A DNA stretch of 64,000 bases from Massilia sp. Se16.2.3 (GTDB taxonomy: Bacteria; Pseudomonadota; Gammaproteobacteria; Burkholderiales; Burkholderiaceae_D): contig NZ_CP050451.1 of assembly GCF_014171595.1 (NCBI RefSeq), forward strand, positions 5,084,001-5,148,000, in the 5' to 3' direction. Shown piece after piece: positions 41,746 to 51,202 of the stretch; the stretch's first letter is position 1; the number at the start of each line of letters is the position of its first letter. The notes below the pieces were generated by a model that saw only the letters and a list, made by a program, of their open reading frames with translations, did not search any database and was not told where the DNA came from. A program made the translations under genes and the position numbers.

Positions 41746-42029
41746 CACGGAACAGGCGGCGCGCAGCCGTCCGCATCACGCATCGGCGGGCGCACCGGAA
41801 GGCCGCCGCGACTGCACTGCCCCTGCGTGCCTGGCTGCGCGCGCGGCAGTTTGCCATGCATGCCGCGTCGCCGCCGCGCACGAGCGGCCAGGCTGTGTCC
41901 CGCTGCCGACATCCGCATTTTTCTGCTTCTCCCCCTCCCTGATTTGTTGTACCTTTTGCTCTGCATAAATGACAGCAAGCGCTCGCTGGTGTGTTGTTGG
42001 GCGCTCCCCATCCCATTCCTGGAGAATGT

Positions 42030-43163
42030 ATGCGCACCAAGCTGATTTCCCTCGCGCTCGCGATGCTGTTCGCGGCCCATGCCAGCGCCCAGCAAGTCGT
42101 CCGGATCGGCCATGTCGGCCCGGTCTCCGGCCCGAATTCGCACCTCGGCAAGGACAACGAGAACGCGGCCCGCATGGCCATCGACGAGCTCAATGCGAAA
42201 GGCTTCGCCATCAACGGCCAGAAGCTGACGCTGCAATTGCTCGCCGAGGACGACGGCTCCGATCCGAAACAGGGCACGGCAGTGGCGCAAAAGCTGGTCG
42301 ACGCCAGGGTCAAGGGCATCGTCGGCCACCTCAATTCCGGCACTACTGTCCCGGCCTCGAAGATTTACCACGACGCAGGCATCGTGCAGATTTCGCCGGC
42401 GACCACCGCTACCCAGTACACCAAGCAGCGTTTCCCGGGGGCCTTCCGCGTGGTGGCGAATGATGCCAAGCTCGGCGGTACGCTGGGCAAGTATGCGATC
42501 GATACCCTGAAGGTGAAGAACATCGCCGTCATCGACGACCGCACCACCTACGGCCAGGGCGTCGCCACGGAATTCCTGAAGGGGGCCAAGGGCCAGGGCG
42601 TGCGCATCGTCGGCAAGGAATTCACCAGCGCCACCGCTTCCGACTTCACGGCGATCCTGACCTCGCTCCGCGCGAAAAAGCCGGACCTGATCTTCTTTGG
42701 CGGCATGGATTCCGTGGCCGGCCCGATGCTCAAGCAAATGAAGGCGCTCGGCATCGATACCCTGTTCATGGGCGGCGACGGCATCTGTACCGAAGCGCTG
42801 GGACGCCTGGCCGGTCCGGCGCTGGGAGAAGGCAAGGTCATCTGCGCCGAAGCGGGCGGTGTGAAAGGGGCAGAGCAGGAAAAGACGATGAGCGACTTCC
42901 GCGCCCGCTTCAAGCAAAAGACCGGGCAGGACGTGCAACTGTACGCGCCCTATGTGTACGACGCGGTGATGGTAATGGCGGCAGCGATGCAGGCGGCCAA
43001 TTCTGCCGATCCGGCCAAGTATCTGCCGGAGCTGAAGAAGATCAAGTACCGCGGTGTGACCGGCGACATCCAGTTCGACGCGAATGGCGACATCAATAAC
43101 GGCGCCCTCACCCTGTTCACCTTCCGGGGCGGCAAGCGCACCAGGATCGACGTGATTCGTTGA
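42030..43163 (+). CDS. branched-chain amino-acid ABC transporter substrate-binding protein (LivK-like)
   Basis: This periplasmic binding protein of 377 residues has a signal peptide (residues 1-20, AAHASAQ). The type I periplasmic fold motifs are VVRIGHVGPVSGPNSHLGKD, ARMAIDELNAKG, GHLNSGTTVPASKIYHDAGI, QISPATTATQYTKQ and IAVIDDRTTYGQGVA. GGAGAATGT precedes ATG 42030. No permease or ATPase genes are adjacent, so it is a solitary binding protein that may serve a transporter encoded elsewhere. The 41746-42029 interval upstream shows no other gene. Confidence 0.93.
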   Translation: MRTKLISLALAMLFAAHASAQQVVRIGHVGPVSGPNSHLGKDNENAARMAIDELNAKGFAINGQKLTLQLLAEDDGSDPKQGTAVAQKLVDARVKGIVGHLNSGTTVPASKIYHDAGIVQISPATTATQYTKQRFPGAFRVVANDAKLGGTLGKYAIDTLKVKNIAVIDDRTTYGQGVATEFLKGAKGQGVRIVGKEFTSATASDFTAILTSLRAKKPDLIFFGGMDSVAGPMLKQMKALGIDTLFMGGDGICTEALGRLAGPALGEGKVICAEAGGVKGAEQEKTMSDFRARFKQKTGQDVQLYAPYVYDAVMVMAAAMQAANSADPAKYLPELKKIKYRGVTGDIQFDANGDINNGALTLFTFRGGKRTRIDVIR

Positions 43164-43202
43164 GACCCCGGTAGCCCGGCCGGTATGCGCGGCCGGCAAA
43201 CA

Positions 43203-43235
43203 AAAAGCGCGCCTGGCTGACGCCGGCGCGCTTCT
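43203..43235. terminator. bidirectional terminator between binding protein and cytochrome c
   Basis: AAAAGCGCGCC and GGCGCGCTTCTT form a stem with A-rich and T-rich flanks on the respective sides. It lies between two convergent genes and can serve both. Confidence 0.75.
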
Positions 43236-43261
43236 TCATGCGAGCGGTGCTTGCGTGCCGC

Positions 43262-43570
43262 TTATTTGGTCGCCAGCACCCATTTCACCAGGCTGCGCGC
43301 TTCGGCTTCGTTCACCTGCGAATTGGCCGGCATCGGGACCGGGCCCCAGGTACCGACGCCGCCTTTCATGACTTTCTGGACCAGCTTGTCTTCCGCGCCC
43401 TTCTGGCCGGCATACTTGGCAGCGACGTCCTTGTAGGCGGGACCGACCAACTTGTTCGCTACGGCGTGGCAAGCCATGCAATTCTTCGCCTTTGCCAGGT
43501 CGGCTTGCGCGAATGCGCTCGAGGATGCCAGGACCGACAACACAGCACACAAGATCAGGGACCGTTTCAT
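43262..43570 (-). CDS. class I cytochrome c, periplasmic
   Basis: A 102-residue monohaem cytochrome c with a signal peptide (cleavage after AFA, residue 21). The haem-binding CMACH is at residues 31-35, and the axial Met is residue 80 in GTWGPVPMPAN, the pattern of the c551/c552 electron carriers. Start ATG 43570 with a GAGAG-type site upstream. It is a solitary gene, so the partner oxidase is not indicated by context. Confidence 0.95.
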   Translation of the reverse strand: MKRSLILCAVLSVLASSSAFAQADLAKAKNCMACHAVANKLVGPAYKDVAAKYAGQKGAEDKLVQKVMKGGVGTWGPVPMPANSQVNEAEARSLVKWVLATK

Positions 43571-43744
43571 CTAACTCTCCAGTAGTAATGATCCCATTCT
43601 ACCCCGTTTCCGGGCGCTGACTGCCCACCGTCACACTCTGTAACGTCGCTTACGATTTGGTGTCGCGCCGTTTCCACCAAGTACAGGAATTTTTCCACGC
43701 AGAACTAAATTCTTTTGTAAGATGGCCGATTCTGGAGAAAACCC

Positions 43745-43981
43745 ATGCCCCTGATCCTGTTGATTGCCGCCCTGGTCGCGCTGCGCTTCTTTGAAGTCTG
43801 GAAATTCGCCGAACTCTCCTGGTGGTGGATCGTCGGCCTGATGGTCTTTGCCTTCGTCTGGTTCGAATACATCGAACCCATGCTCGGCCTGGACAAGAAA
43901 AAAGACCATGACGAGGACGCCGCCCGGCGCAAGGCCCGCCTGGCCGAGACCTTCGGCGACAAGACCAGGAAGCGCAAATAG
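43745..43981 (+). CDS. TIGR04438-type small Trp-rich membrane protein
   Basis: A 78-residue protein with one or two membrane segments, rich in Trp near the start (VWKFAELSWWWIVGL), followed by FVWFEYIEPMLGLDKKK and a basic tail ending TFGDKTRKRK. These are the features of the small Trp-rich family found in Burkholderiales. GGAG lies 9 bases before ATG 43745. Function unknown. Confidence 0.85.
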   Translation: MPLILLIAALVALRFFEVWKFAELSWWWIVGLMVFAFVWFEYIEPMLGLDKKKDHDEDAARRKARLAETFGDKTRKRK

Positions 43982-44173
43982 GCGCAGGCCTGGCGGCGCC
44001 TCCCATGCCGCCATTGCGTTCTTCCAGCAAAGAAATCAGCCACCGTTCAAACGGAAGCCGCCGCCTGGCGAATGCCGATATGATATCGACATCGAAAGCC
44101 AGGCCGGCGCATCCCGCCCTCCGTGCAGACCTGACTCGTCATCCATGCAAGGCGCAGGCGCGCGAGGACGGAT

Positions 44174-45370
44174 ATGAGCACCGGATCGACCACCCACTGG
44201 ACCGACGACCAGGCAGCCGCGTTCTCGACGCTGATGCTGCGGGAGACGCGCCAGCATGGGGTCCTGTTCTACGACGACGACCTGCGCATCACCGGCTGGA
44301 ATGCCGGCGCCCACCTCATTACCGGCTGGTGTGCCGCTGAGCTGATCGGCCAGTCGATCGGGATGCTGTTCGTTCCCGAAGACCGCGAGCGCAAGCTGCA
44401 CGAGCACGAGGCAAACACCACGCGCACGGTCGGCGTCGCCGAAAACGAGCGCTGGCACATCCGCAAGGACGGGTCGCGTTTCTGGTCGAGCGGCATTTCG
44501 GTGCCGATGGCGCTGGAGGACGGTACCTCCGGCTTCGTCAAGGTATTCCGCGATGCCACCCACCTGCGCGCCCGCATGAAGTACCTCGAGAACGTGCTGC
44601 AGGAACACGCTGTCCAGCGCCACGAAAACAATGTCTTCATCGGCACCATCGCCCATGAGATGCGCAATCCGCTGTCGCCGCTGAAGACGGCGCTCGAGCT
44701 GATGAAGCGGCTGCCCGACGAAGACACCCGCTATGCGCAGCCGATCCGCATCATGGACCGGCAGGTCAATTTCCTCGAACGGCTGGTGGAAGACCTGGTC
44801 GACCTGACCCGCGTCCAGGCCGGCAAGATGAACATGCGCTACGAATGGGTGCGGCTGCAGGACTGCGTGCAGGAAGCCATCGACAGCTGCCGCCAGGCTG
44901 CCCTGCTCAAGGGAATGAAGCTGCACCAGGTGCTGCCGTCGGTGGCGATCGATATCGAGGTCGACCCCAGGCGCCTGCTGCAGGTGGTGGTCAACCTCCT
45001 CAACAACGCGATCAAGTACACCCCGCAAGGCGGCGATATCTGGGTCAGCGCCAATGCCGACCAGACCCACTTCCTGTGCTACGTGAAGGACAACGGCCAG
45101 GGCATCGCGCCCGACCTGCTGCCGCGCATCTTCGAGGTCTTCACCCAGGCCGACAACACGCGCGCCGAGCGCGGTACCGGGCTCGGCATCGGCCTGGCGG
45201 TGGTGCGCGAAATCGTCGCGCTGCACCAGGGCACGATCGAAGTGCGCAGCGAGGGCATAGGCAAGGGCAGCGAGTTCATCGTGCGTATCCCGCTGCACCA
45301 GCCGCATGGTTCGGAAAGCGAGCCGCTGCCCGCGCCTGGCGAGGCGGTGCCGGTACCGCCCCACCCTTGA
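44174..45370 (+). CDS. PAS-domain sensor histidine kinase
   Basis: A 398-residue kinase without membrane segments, so probably cytoplasmic. A PAS domain spans about residues 25-130 (GVLFYDDDLRITGWNAGAHL, then a PAC-like FWSSGISVPM...GFVKVFRDAT). The dimerisation/phosphoacceptor box is GTIAHEMRNPLSPLKTALEL with His161. The ATPase region has N-box VVNLLNNAIKYTP, G1 DNGQGIAPDL and G2 GTGLGIGLAVVREI. No response regulator is adjacent. The Pro-rich C-terminus (PAPGEAVPVPPHP) is disordered. Confidence 0.93.
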   Translation: MSTGSTTHWTDDQAAAFSTLMLRETRQHGVLFYDDDLRITGWNAGAHLITGWCAAELIGQSIGMLFVPEDRERKLHEHEANTTRTVGVAENERWHIRKDGSRFWSSGISVPMALEDGTSGFVKVFRDATHLRARMKYLENVLQEHAVQRHENNVFIGTIAHEMRNPLSPLKTALELMKRLPDEDTRYAQPIRIMDRQVNFLERLVEDLVDLTRVQAGKMNMRYEWVRLQDCVQEAIDSCRQAALLKGMKLHQVLPSVAIDIEVDPRRLLQVVVNLLNNAIKYTPQGGDIWVSANADQTHFLCYVKDNGQGIAPDLLPRIFEVFTQADNTRAERGTGLGIGLAVVREIVALHQGTIEVRSEGIGKGSEFIVRIPLHQPHGSESEPLPAPGEAVPVPPHP

Positions 45371-45395
45371 GGCTGGACGCGGCCGGCGGTTCCGG

Positions 45396-47080
45396 TCAGC
45401 CCGTCACGGCGCCGCGGCTCGCACTCGAGGCCAGCGCCGCGAACTTCGCCAGCACCCGCGCGTGTAGCGCGGCGCCGGCCGCGTCCAGGCGGCCCGGCGG
45501 CGCGCGATTTCTTCATCCGGCACGTTCAGCTGGATCAGCAAGGCATTCGCATCGATCGTCACCGAATCGCCCTCCTCCACCAGCGCGATCGTCCCGCCCT
45601 CGAAGGCTTCGGGCGACACGTGCCCGACCACCATGCCCCAGGTACCGCCCGAGAAACGCCCGTCGGTGATCAGGCCGACCGATTCGCCCAGGCCCTTGCC
45701 GATCAGGGCGCCCGTCGGTGCCAGCATTTCCGGCATGCCGGGCCCGCCCTTCGGGCCGAGGTAGCGCAGCACCAGCACGTCGCCGGCCTGGATGCGGTTG
45801 CCCAGGATGGCATCCATCGCCGTGTATTCGTCGTCGAAGACGCGCGCCGGGCCGGTGATGGCCGGGTTCTTCAGGCCGGTGATTTTCGCTACCGCGCCTT
45901 CTGGCGACAGGTTCCCTTTCAGGATGGCCAGGTGGCCCTGGGCGTACAGGGCGCGGTCGATGCTGCGGATGACGTCCTGGCCGGCGGGGGGGACGCTTGG
46001 CACGCCTTCCAGTTCCTCGGCCAGCGTGCGGCCGGTGATGGTGATGCAGTCGCCATGCAGGAGGCCTGCATCGAGCAGCAGCTTCATCACCTGCGGCACG
46101 CCGCCGGCCTTGTGCAGGTCGGTCGCGACATACTGGCCGGACGGTTTGAGGTTGCAGATCACGGGAACCTTGCGGCGCACGCGTTCGAAGTCTTCCAGCG
46201 TCCATTCGACGTCGGCGGCATGGGCAATGGCGAGATAGTGCAGCACGGCGTTGGTCGAGCCGCCGGTGGCCATGATCAGGGACACCGCGTTCTCGATCGA
46301 TTCACGGGTGATGATGTCGCGCGGTTTGAGGTCGCGTTTGACGGCTTCCACCAGCACGCGCGCGGACTCGGCACACGAGCCCACCTTCTCGTCGTCCGGG
46401 TTGGCCATCGTCGACGAATACATCAGCGACATCCCGAGCGCCTCGAAAGACGAGGACATGGTGTTGGCCGTGTACATGCCGCCGCAGGACCCGGACGAGG
46501 GACAGGCGTTGCGCTCGATGCCGTCGAAGTCCTCCTGGCTCATGCGCCCGGCCGTGAATTCGCCGACCGCTTCGAAGGACGAGACGATGGTGAGGTCCTT
46601 GCCTTTCCAGTGGCCCGGCTTGATCGTGCCGCCGTACACGTAGATGCCCGGCACGTTCGCGCGCGCCAGCGCGATCATCCCGCCGGGCATGTTCTTGTCG
46701 CAGCCGCCGATGACGACCACGCCGTCCATCCATTGGCCATTCACGCAGGTCTCGATGCAGTCGGCGATGACTTCGCGCGAGATCAGCGAAAACTTCATGC
46801 CCTCGGTACCCATCGACATGCCGTCGGAAATGGTGGGCGTGCCGAACACCTGGGGATTGGCGCCGGCCTCCTTGACGGTAGCCACCGCGATGTCGGCCAG
46901 CTTCTGCAGGCCGGAATTGCAGGGCGTGATGGTCGAGTGGCCGTTGGCGACGCCGATCATCGGCTTGTCGAAGTCTTCCTTCTGGTAGCCCATCGCGTAG
47001 TACATCGAGCGGTTCGGGCTGCGGGCGACGCCCTCGGTGATGTTGCGCGATCGGCGGTTGTAGCGCGGCTGGTCGGCCAT
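45396..47080 (-). CDS. ilvD: dihydroxy-acid dehydratase (frame broken near 45455)
   Basis: IlvD dehydrates dihydroxy-acids in valine, leucine and isoleucine synthesis and needs an Fe-S cluster. Cluster Cys residues are visible: PCNSG (Cys54), [13 protein letters not shown] and [15 protein letters not shown]. Start ATG 47080. The catalytic C-terminal region [20 protein letters not shown] is intact. The frame breaks about 20 codons from the end, near 45455; adding one G restores [19 protein letters not shown] and a stop at 45396, giving about 561 residues. Divergent from a LysR gene. Confidence 0.95.
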
Positions 47081-47154
47081 GGCGGACTCCTTATCAAGAC
47101 GTTCCAGAATAGGTTGCGCGATTCGGTGCGTCAAATATAAGATTGGCACTGCTG

Positions 47155-47173
47155 TGATATGCACCGCATATCA
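47155..47173. promoter_or_regulatory. perfect palindrome between ilvD and lysR, candidate LysR-type operator
   Basis: TGATATGC, ACC, GCATATCA: an 8-bp perfect inverted repeat with a T-N11-A core (T47158, A47170), the usual LysR-type recognition form. It lies 32 bp before the lysR start and 75 bp upstream of ilvD. Confidence 0.75.
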
Positions 47174-47204
47174 ATGAGCTCGATAACCAAGGAATCCCAT
47201 ATCG

Positions 47205-48093
47205 ATGAACGTCGAATTGCGCCAGCTGCGCTATTTCGTCGCCGTCGCCGAAGAACTCCACTTCGGCCGTGCCGCGGCGCGCCTGCACATGACCCAGCCG
47301 CCGCTGTCGCAGGCGATTGCCCTGCTCGAGGAGCAGCTGGGCGCGCCGCTGTTCCTGCGCACGCGCCGGCAGGTGGAACTGACGCCGGCGGGAGCCGCCC
47401 CTGCTGCCGGAAGCGCGCCGCCTGCTGGCCGGCGCGGCGGAACTCCCGGAACTCGTGCGCCGCGCCGCCAGCGGCGAATCGGGCCGCCTGGCCCTCTCCT
47501 TCGTCACCCCGGCCGACTACAGCGTGCTGCCGCCGCTGCTGCGCGACTACCGCGCCGCCTTCCCCGGCGTACAGCTGGTGCTGCAGGAAGCGACCACCGA
47601 CGTGCAGGTCGATGAACTGCTCCACGGACGCATCGACGCGGGCCTCGTGATCGCGCCCCTGCCTGAACCCGCACTGGCCGTGCTCGACACCCTGACGCTG
47701 CTGGAGGAACCGCTGGTGCTATGCGCACCGTCCGGCCTGCTGCCGGCAGGGAGCATCGCCGATCTGCGCGCCCTGCCGGCGCTACCCCTGGTGATTTTCC
47801 CGCGCAAGAGCGCCCCAGGCCTCTACGACGCCATCATCGAATGCTTCCATGCCGCCGGCATCACGCCCGTCATCGGCCAGGAAGCGATCCAGATGCAGAC
47901 CATCGTCAGCCTGGTGTCGGGTAGCATGGGCTTGGCACTTGTGCCACAATCCGTGTCTAACCTGAAACGCCCTGGCGTCGACTACCACCCGCTCGCGAAC
48001 CCGACGCCGCTCGTCGCCCTGGGCGTGTGCTGGCGCCGCGACAACGACTCTCCCGTCCTGCGCGGCTTTCTGGACTTACTGAGGAAAAGATAA
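47205..48093 (+). CDS. LysR family transcriptional regulator (frame broken at 47398-47401)
   Basis: The regulator has about 295 residues after removal of one C from the CCCC run at 47398-47401, which reads on as [20 protein letters not shown]. The N-terminal helix-turn-helix is [20 protein letters not shown] then [20 protein letters not shown]. The C-terminal co-inducer domain begins [20 protein letters not shown]. The divergent ilvD and the shared palindrome suggest control of ilvD and of itself. The co-inducer is unknown. Confidence 0.9.
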
Positions 48094-48936
48094 ATGCTGG
48101 TACACCCGAACCCGAACCCGATCGCGTTTTCCATCGGCCCCGTGGACATCCACTGGTACGGCCTGATGTACGTGGTCGCGTTCGCGCTGTTCCTGATGCT
48201 GGGACGCGTGCGCATCAAGCAGCCGCACATCGCCGCGCAGGGCTGGAAGGCGCAGGACCTGGACGACATGCTGTTCTACGGGATGCTCGGGGTCGTGATC
48301 GGCGGGCGCCTGGGCGAAGTGCTGTTCTACCAGCCCGCGCACTTCCTGGCCAATCCGCTCGAAATCTTCCAGACCTGGAAGGGCGGCATGTCCTTCCATG
48401 GCGGCTTCCTCGGCGTGATGATCGCGATGGCGCTGTGGGCAAGGAAGGCCAAGCGCAACCTGTTCGACGTGTACGACTTCATCGCGCCGATGGTCCCGCT
48501 CGGCTACGCCGCCGGCCGCCTGGGCAATTTCATCAACCACGAACTGCCGGGCCGCGTTGCCGACCCGAGCCTGCCCTGGGCCATGCTCTGGCCCGACGGC
48601 TCCGGCACGAGCTGGCTCGACGGCCTGCGCCACCCCTCGCCGCTGTACCAGATGATCGTCGACGGCATCCTGGTCTTCCTGATCCTGTGGCCCTTCGCCC
48701 GCAAGGCGCGCCCGCGCCTGGCCGTCGGCGCCCTGTTCACGCTGCTCTACGGCTGCGCGCGCACCTTCACCGAATTCTTCCGCGTGCCGGACTGGGAACG
48801 CGTGATTGCCGGCGTGCCGATCACCTCGGGCCAGGCGCTGTCGCTGCCGATGATCCTGGCGGGACTGGCGATGCTGGCCTGGGCGTATTCGCGTGAAAAC
48901 CGTAGGGTGGGCGGCTCCACCGTCACGCAGGAATGA
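48094..48936 (+). CDS. lgt: prolipoprotein diacylglyceryl transferase
   Basis: Lgt transfers diacylglycerol from phosphatidylglycerol to the lipobox Cys of lipoprotein precursors in the inner membrane. The 280-residue protein has about seven membrane segments. The Lgt signature [18 protein letters not shown] is present, with IDWYG-like [15 protein letters not shown] near the start and [13 protein letters not shown]. The start at ATG 48094 is one base after the lysR stop. The last 11 residues ([11 protein letters not shown]) are encoded by the left end of the palindromic element at 48902, which supplies the stop codon. Confidence 0.96.
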   Translation: MLVHPNPNPIAFSIGPVDIHWYGLMYVVAFALFLMLGRVRIKQPHIAAQGWKAQDLDDMLFYGMLGVVIGGRLGEVLFYQPAHFLANPLEIFQTWKGGMSFHGGFLGVMIAMALWARKAKRNLFDVYDFIAPMVPLGYAAGRLGNFINHELPGRVADPSLPWAMLWPDGSGTSWLDGLRHPSPLYQMIVDGILVFLILWPFARKARPRLAVGALFTLLYGCARTFTEFFRVPDWERVIAGVPITSGQALSLPMILAGLAMLAWAYSRENRRVGGSTVTQE

Positions 48937-49116
48937 CCTGCGGACTCGGGGCCGCCCACGCGTTCAACCAGCGTAAGCGCAGCCGCAGACCGCAGTTTCA
49001 AGCGGCGCCGACAAGCGGCGCCGACAAGCGGCGCGGTTCGGCGAGTGTGGATTGAACGCGTAGGCGGCGCATACGTCGCGCCGGTGCATACGCCACGGTC
49101 GAGCCGCCTACCCTAC
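48902..49116. repeat. GTAGGGTGG-type palindromic element between lgt and the SafE gene
   Basis: The ends are GTAGGGTGGGCGGCTC and, inverted, GAGCCGCCTACCCTAC. An internal pair GCCGCCCACGCGTTCAA and TTGAACGCGTAGGCGGC is present, with short tandem AAGCGGCGCCGAC units near 49001-49030. It provides stop codons for both flanking convergent genes. Confidence 0.85.
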
Positions 49117-49913
49117 GCCGCTTTCCAGAACATATATGCCGCCAAGGCATACAGGATCACCGCAAACACCTTCTGCAACTGCCGCACCGGCATCCGGTGC
49201 GCTGTCCTTGCCCCCAGCGGCGCGAGCGTCACGCTGGCCGCGACGATGATCAACAAGGCCGGCACATAGATATAGCCCAGCGAATACTGCGGCAAGCCTG
49301 GCTCGCCCCAGCCATAGAACACGTTCGCCAGCGTTCCGGCCAGCGCGATCGGAAAGCCGAGTGCGGCGCTCGTGGCCACGGCATTGTGGATGCGCACGTT
49401 ACACCAGGTCATGAAGGGCACGGAAATGAAGCCGCCGCCCGCCCCCACCAGCCCTGACAGGATGCCGATGACGCCGCCCATGGCGAACATGCCGGGCGCC
49501 GCAGGCAGTTCGCGCGCGGCCGCCGGCTTTTTACCGATCAGCATCTGCGTCGCCGAAAAAGCGACGAAGGCGCCAAAGAAGAAGGCGAGTACGGAAGTCG
49601 GCATCTGCTTGCCGATCCACGGCCCGACCGTCGAGCCGAGCACGATGCCGGGAGCGAGGAGGCGCACGACCGGCCACAGGACGGCGCCGTGCTTGTGGTG
49701 GGCGCGGACCGAGGACAGCGAGGTGAACATGATGGTGCCGAGCGAGGTGGCGATCGCCATGTGGACGACCAGTTCATCGGGGAAACCGCGCGCCGTGAAG
49801 ATCATCGTGATGAAGGGCACCAGCACCATGCCGCCGCCGATGCCGAGCAGGCCCGCGGCGAAGCCACCGAAGCAGCCCATCGCCAGCAGGGCCAGGATCA
49901 GGAGCGGGTCCAT
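49113..49913 (-). CDS. TauE/SafE family permease
   Basis: A 266-residue membrane protein with about eight helices. The TauE/SafE repeats are LGIGGGMVLVPFITMIF (about 24-40) and GLVGAGGGFISVPFMTW, with the helix pair SLGTIMFTSLSSVRAHHKHG. Family members export sulfite, sulfoacetate or related anions; the substrate here is unknown. Start ATG 49913. The stop codon lies in the terminal TACCCTAC of the adjacent repeat, so the native C-terminus may have been trimmed. Confidence 0.9.
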   Translation of the reverse strand: MDPLLILALLAMGCFGGFAAGLLGIGGGMVLVPFITMIFTARGFPDELVVHMAIATSLGTIMFTSLSSVRAHHKHGAVLWPVVRLLAPGIVLGSTVGPWIGKQMPTSVLAFFFGAFVAFSATQMLIGKKPAAARELPAAPGMFAMGGVIGILSGLVGAGGGFISVPFMTWCNVRIHNAVATSAALGFPIALAGTLANVFYGWGEPGLPQYSLGYIYVPALLIIVAASVTLAPLGARTAHRMPVRQLQKVFAVILYALAAYMFWKAA

Positions 49914-50181
49914 GCGGCCTCCGCGCAAGCCAGCCTCGCACGCGCTCGCCTTGCGCAGGAACCCATGTCAGCGGCACGTGCCGCAGCAGACCTCCTTGAA
50001 TCAGAAACCATTGCCGCCGTTACCTCGTAACAAAAACGGCAGGATACCAGACGGTGGCTGCCCAGCAGCCTGCTTGTGCTGTTCAAGCGTAGTCCGTCGG
50101 CTGACCTGAAAGCGACTAACAAACTTCTTGCTTGCCTTTGCAGCAACATCGTACACTGATCCATTCAGAGCGTCTGCTTTC

Positions 50182-50349
50182 GGCCTATTGTGTTGAAAAA
50201 GTCGGATGGCAACCTTTAAAGCGGATTTTCGGTAGTGTCGACAGTCCGAATGCCTCGCGTTCGTGCCAGGGTGATCGTTTTGGACAGTCGAGTTACCGAT
50301 CCTTCGTTTCCAACCGACACTGGAGCCGAGTTTTTCAACACAATAGGCC
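50182..50349. mobile_element. MITE-like element, 168 bp
   Basis: Terminal inverted repeats of 24 bp (50182-50205 and 50326-50349) share GGCCTATTGTGTTGAAAAA and differ only at one base near the inner end. The interior has no transposase. The ends resemble those of full-size insertion sequences with TGTTGAAAAA termini, so a non-autonomous derivative is likely. No clear target duplication is seen. Confidence 0.8.
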
Positions 50350-50390
50350 ACAAGCGGACATTACATACTCAGTCATAAGGGCATGGATCT

Positions 50391-50645
50391 ATGAGCGCAA
50401 CGGTTGCCAGTCTGAAGAGCGTTATGAGTGTTCGCTTGTCGATGTTGGACAGCGGATTGATAAGTCCACCTCCTGCCGTTGCCGATGCTACTCGCCTACT
50501 GGTGGCTAAACTCTGCCTGCTCGATCCTACTGAAAGAATTGAAGTTCGGGTGTCTAAGAATCCATTTCAAGCCCAATACATCAGGGCTAAGACGAATGAA
50601 ATCCTTGCGAATTTTTCGGCTGACATCGATGACAGTGGTTCGTGA
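50391..50645 (+). CDS. hypothetical protein in low-GC patch
   Basis: An 84-residue frame starting MSATVASLKSVMSVRLSMLD and ending NEILANFSADIDDSGS, with a hydrophobic/charged alternation plausible for a folded protein. The ribosome binding site is weak. Codon use is AT-richer than in neighbours. It lies 40 bp after the MITE, so it may be expressed from the element. Not recognised; could be a chance frame. Confidence 0.35.
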   Translation: MSATVASLKSVMSVRLSMLDSGLISPPPAVADATRLLVAKLCLLDPTERIEVRVSKNPFQAQYIRAKTNEILANFSADIDDSGS

Positions 50646-50788
50646 ACGTCTGCAATGGGTTGAAAGCGGACGCTACAATACGTTCATCAGCTTTCCTTTT
50701 GCTACCCTGCATGCTCATCTGTTAGAGGCACACCAGGAGATTTTGTTAGGCCTTCCCCGTCTTTGTCCGACCCGTTCTTCCTGAGATA

Positions 50789-51181
50789 TCAACGCTTTCT
50801 CTCTTTCGTTCCGGCCGCCTTTACAAGGAGACCCACAATGGCATCGGACGCTGATACATTTCTCGCGTAATCCACAACCTGTCGTTCATAACCATTAGGT
50901 ATGCGCGGATCGGCACCTGCCTTCAGAAGAAATGACACTACTTCCGGGTTACCGCCCATTACCGCATTGAATAATGGCGTGGCACCTCGATCACCCCTGG
51001 CGTTGACATCCGCTCCGGCAGCGACAAGCACTTTGACAGCAGCGAAATCTCCCCAACTACACACCGTATGCAGCACCGTATCGTTCATGAAATTGCGTTG
51101 GTCAAACCGGGCAATCTCGATGCCATACCAGGCGCCTGTCTGGCCGCAGTGGCGATAGACCTCCTGAATCGTTTTGATCAT
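50789..51181 (-). CDS. ankyrin-repeat protein
   Basis: This 130-residue protein has at least two full ankyrin repeats: TVLHTVCSWGDFAAVKVLVA with AGADVNARGD, and ATPLFNAVMGGNPEVVSFLL with KAGADPRIPN. A final partial repeat follows. There is no signal peptide. The role is presumably protein binding. Composition is less GC-rich than the core genes, and it lies at the edge of the patch containing the MITE, so recent acquisition is possible. Its start lies close to the rhodanese stop; both are minus strand. Confidence 0.85.
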   Translation of the reverse strand: MIKTIQEVYRHCGQTGAWYGIEIARFDQRNFMNDTVLHTVCSWGDFAAVKVLVAAGADVNARGDRGATPLFNAVMGGNPEVVSFLLKAGADPRIPNGYERQVVDYARNVSASDAIVGLLVKAAGTKERKR

Positions 51182-51202
51182 GCGTGACGATGAAGCACCG
51201 GC

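Noticed and set aside
49898..50164. 88-residue minus-strand frame upstream of the permease
   Set aside because: Arg/Ala-rich composition, no ribosome binding site, and it overlaps the permease start.
50001..50351. 116-residue minus-strand frame through the MITE
   Set aside because: Half of it is the MITE itself. The remainder may be a gene remnant but cannot be supported as a gene.
49898..51200. Prophage or integrative element in the lower-GC patch
   Set aside because: No integrase, transposase, attachment repeats or phage genes; only a MITE-like element is visible.
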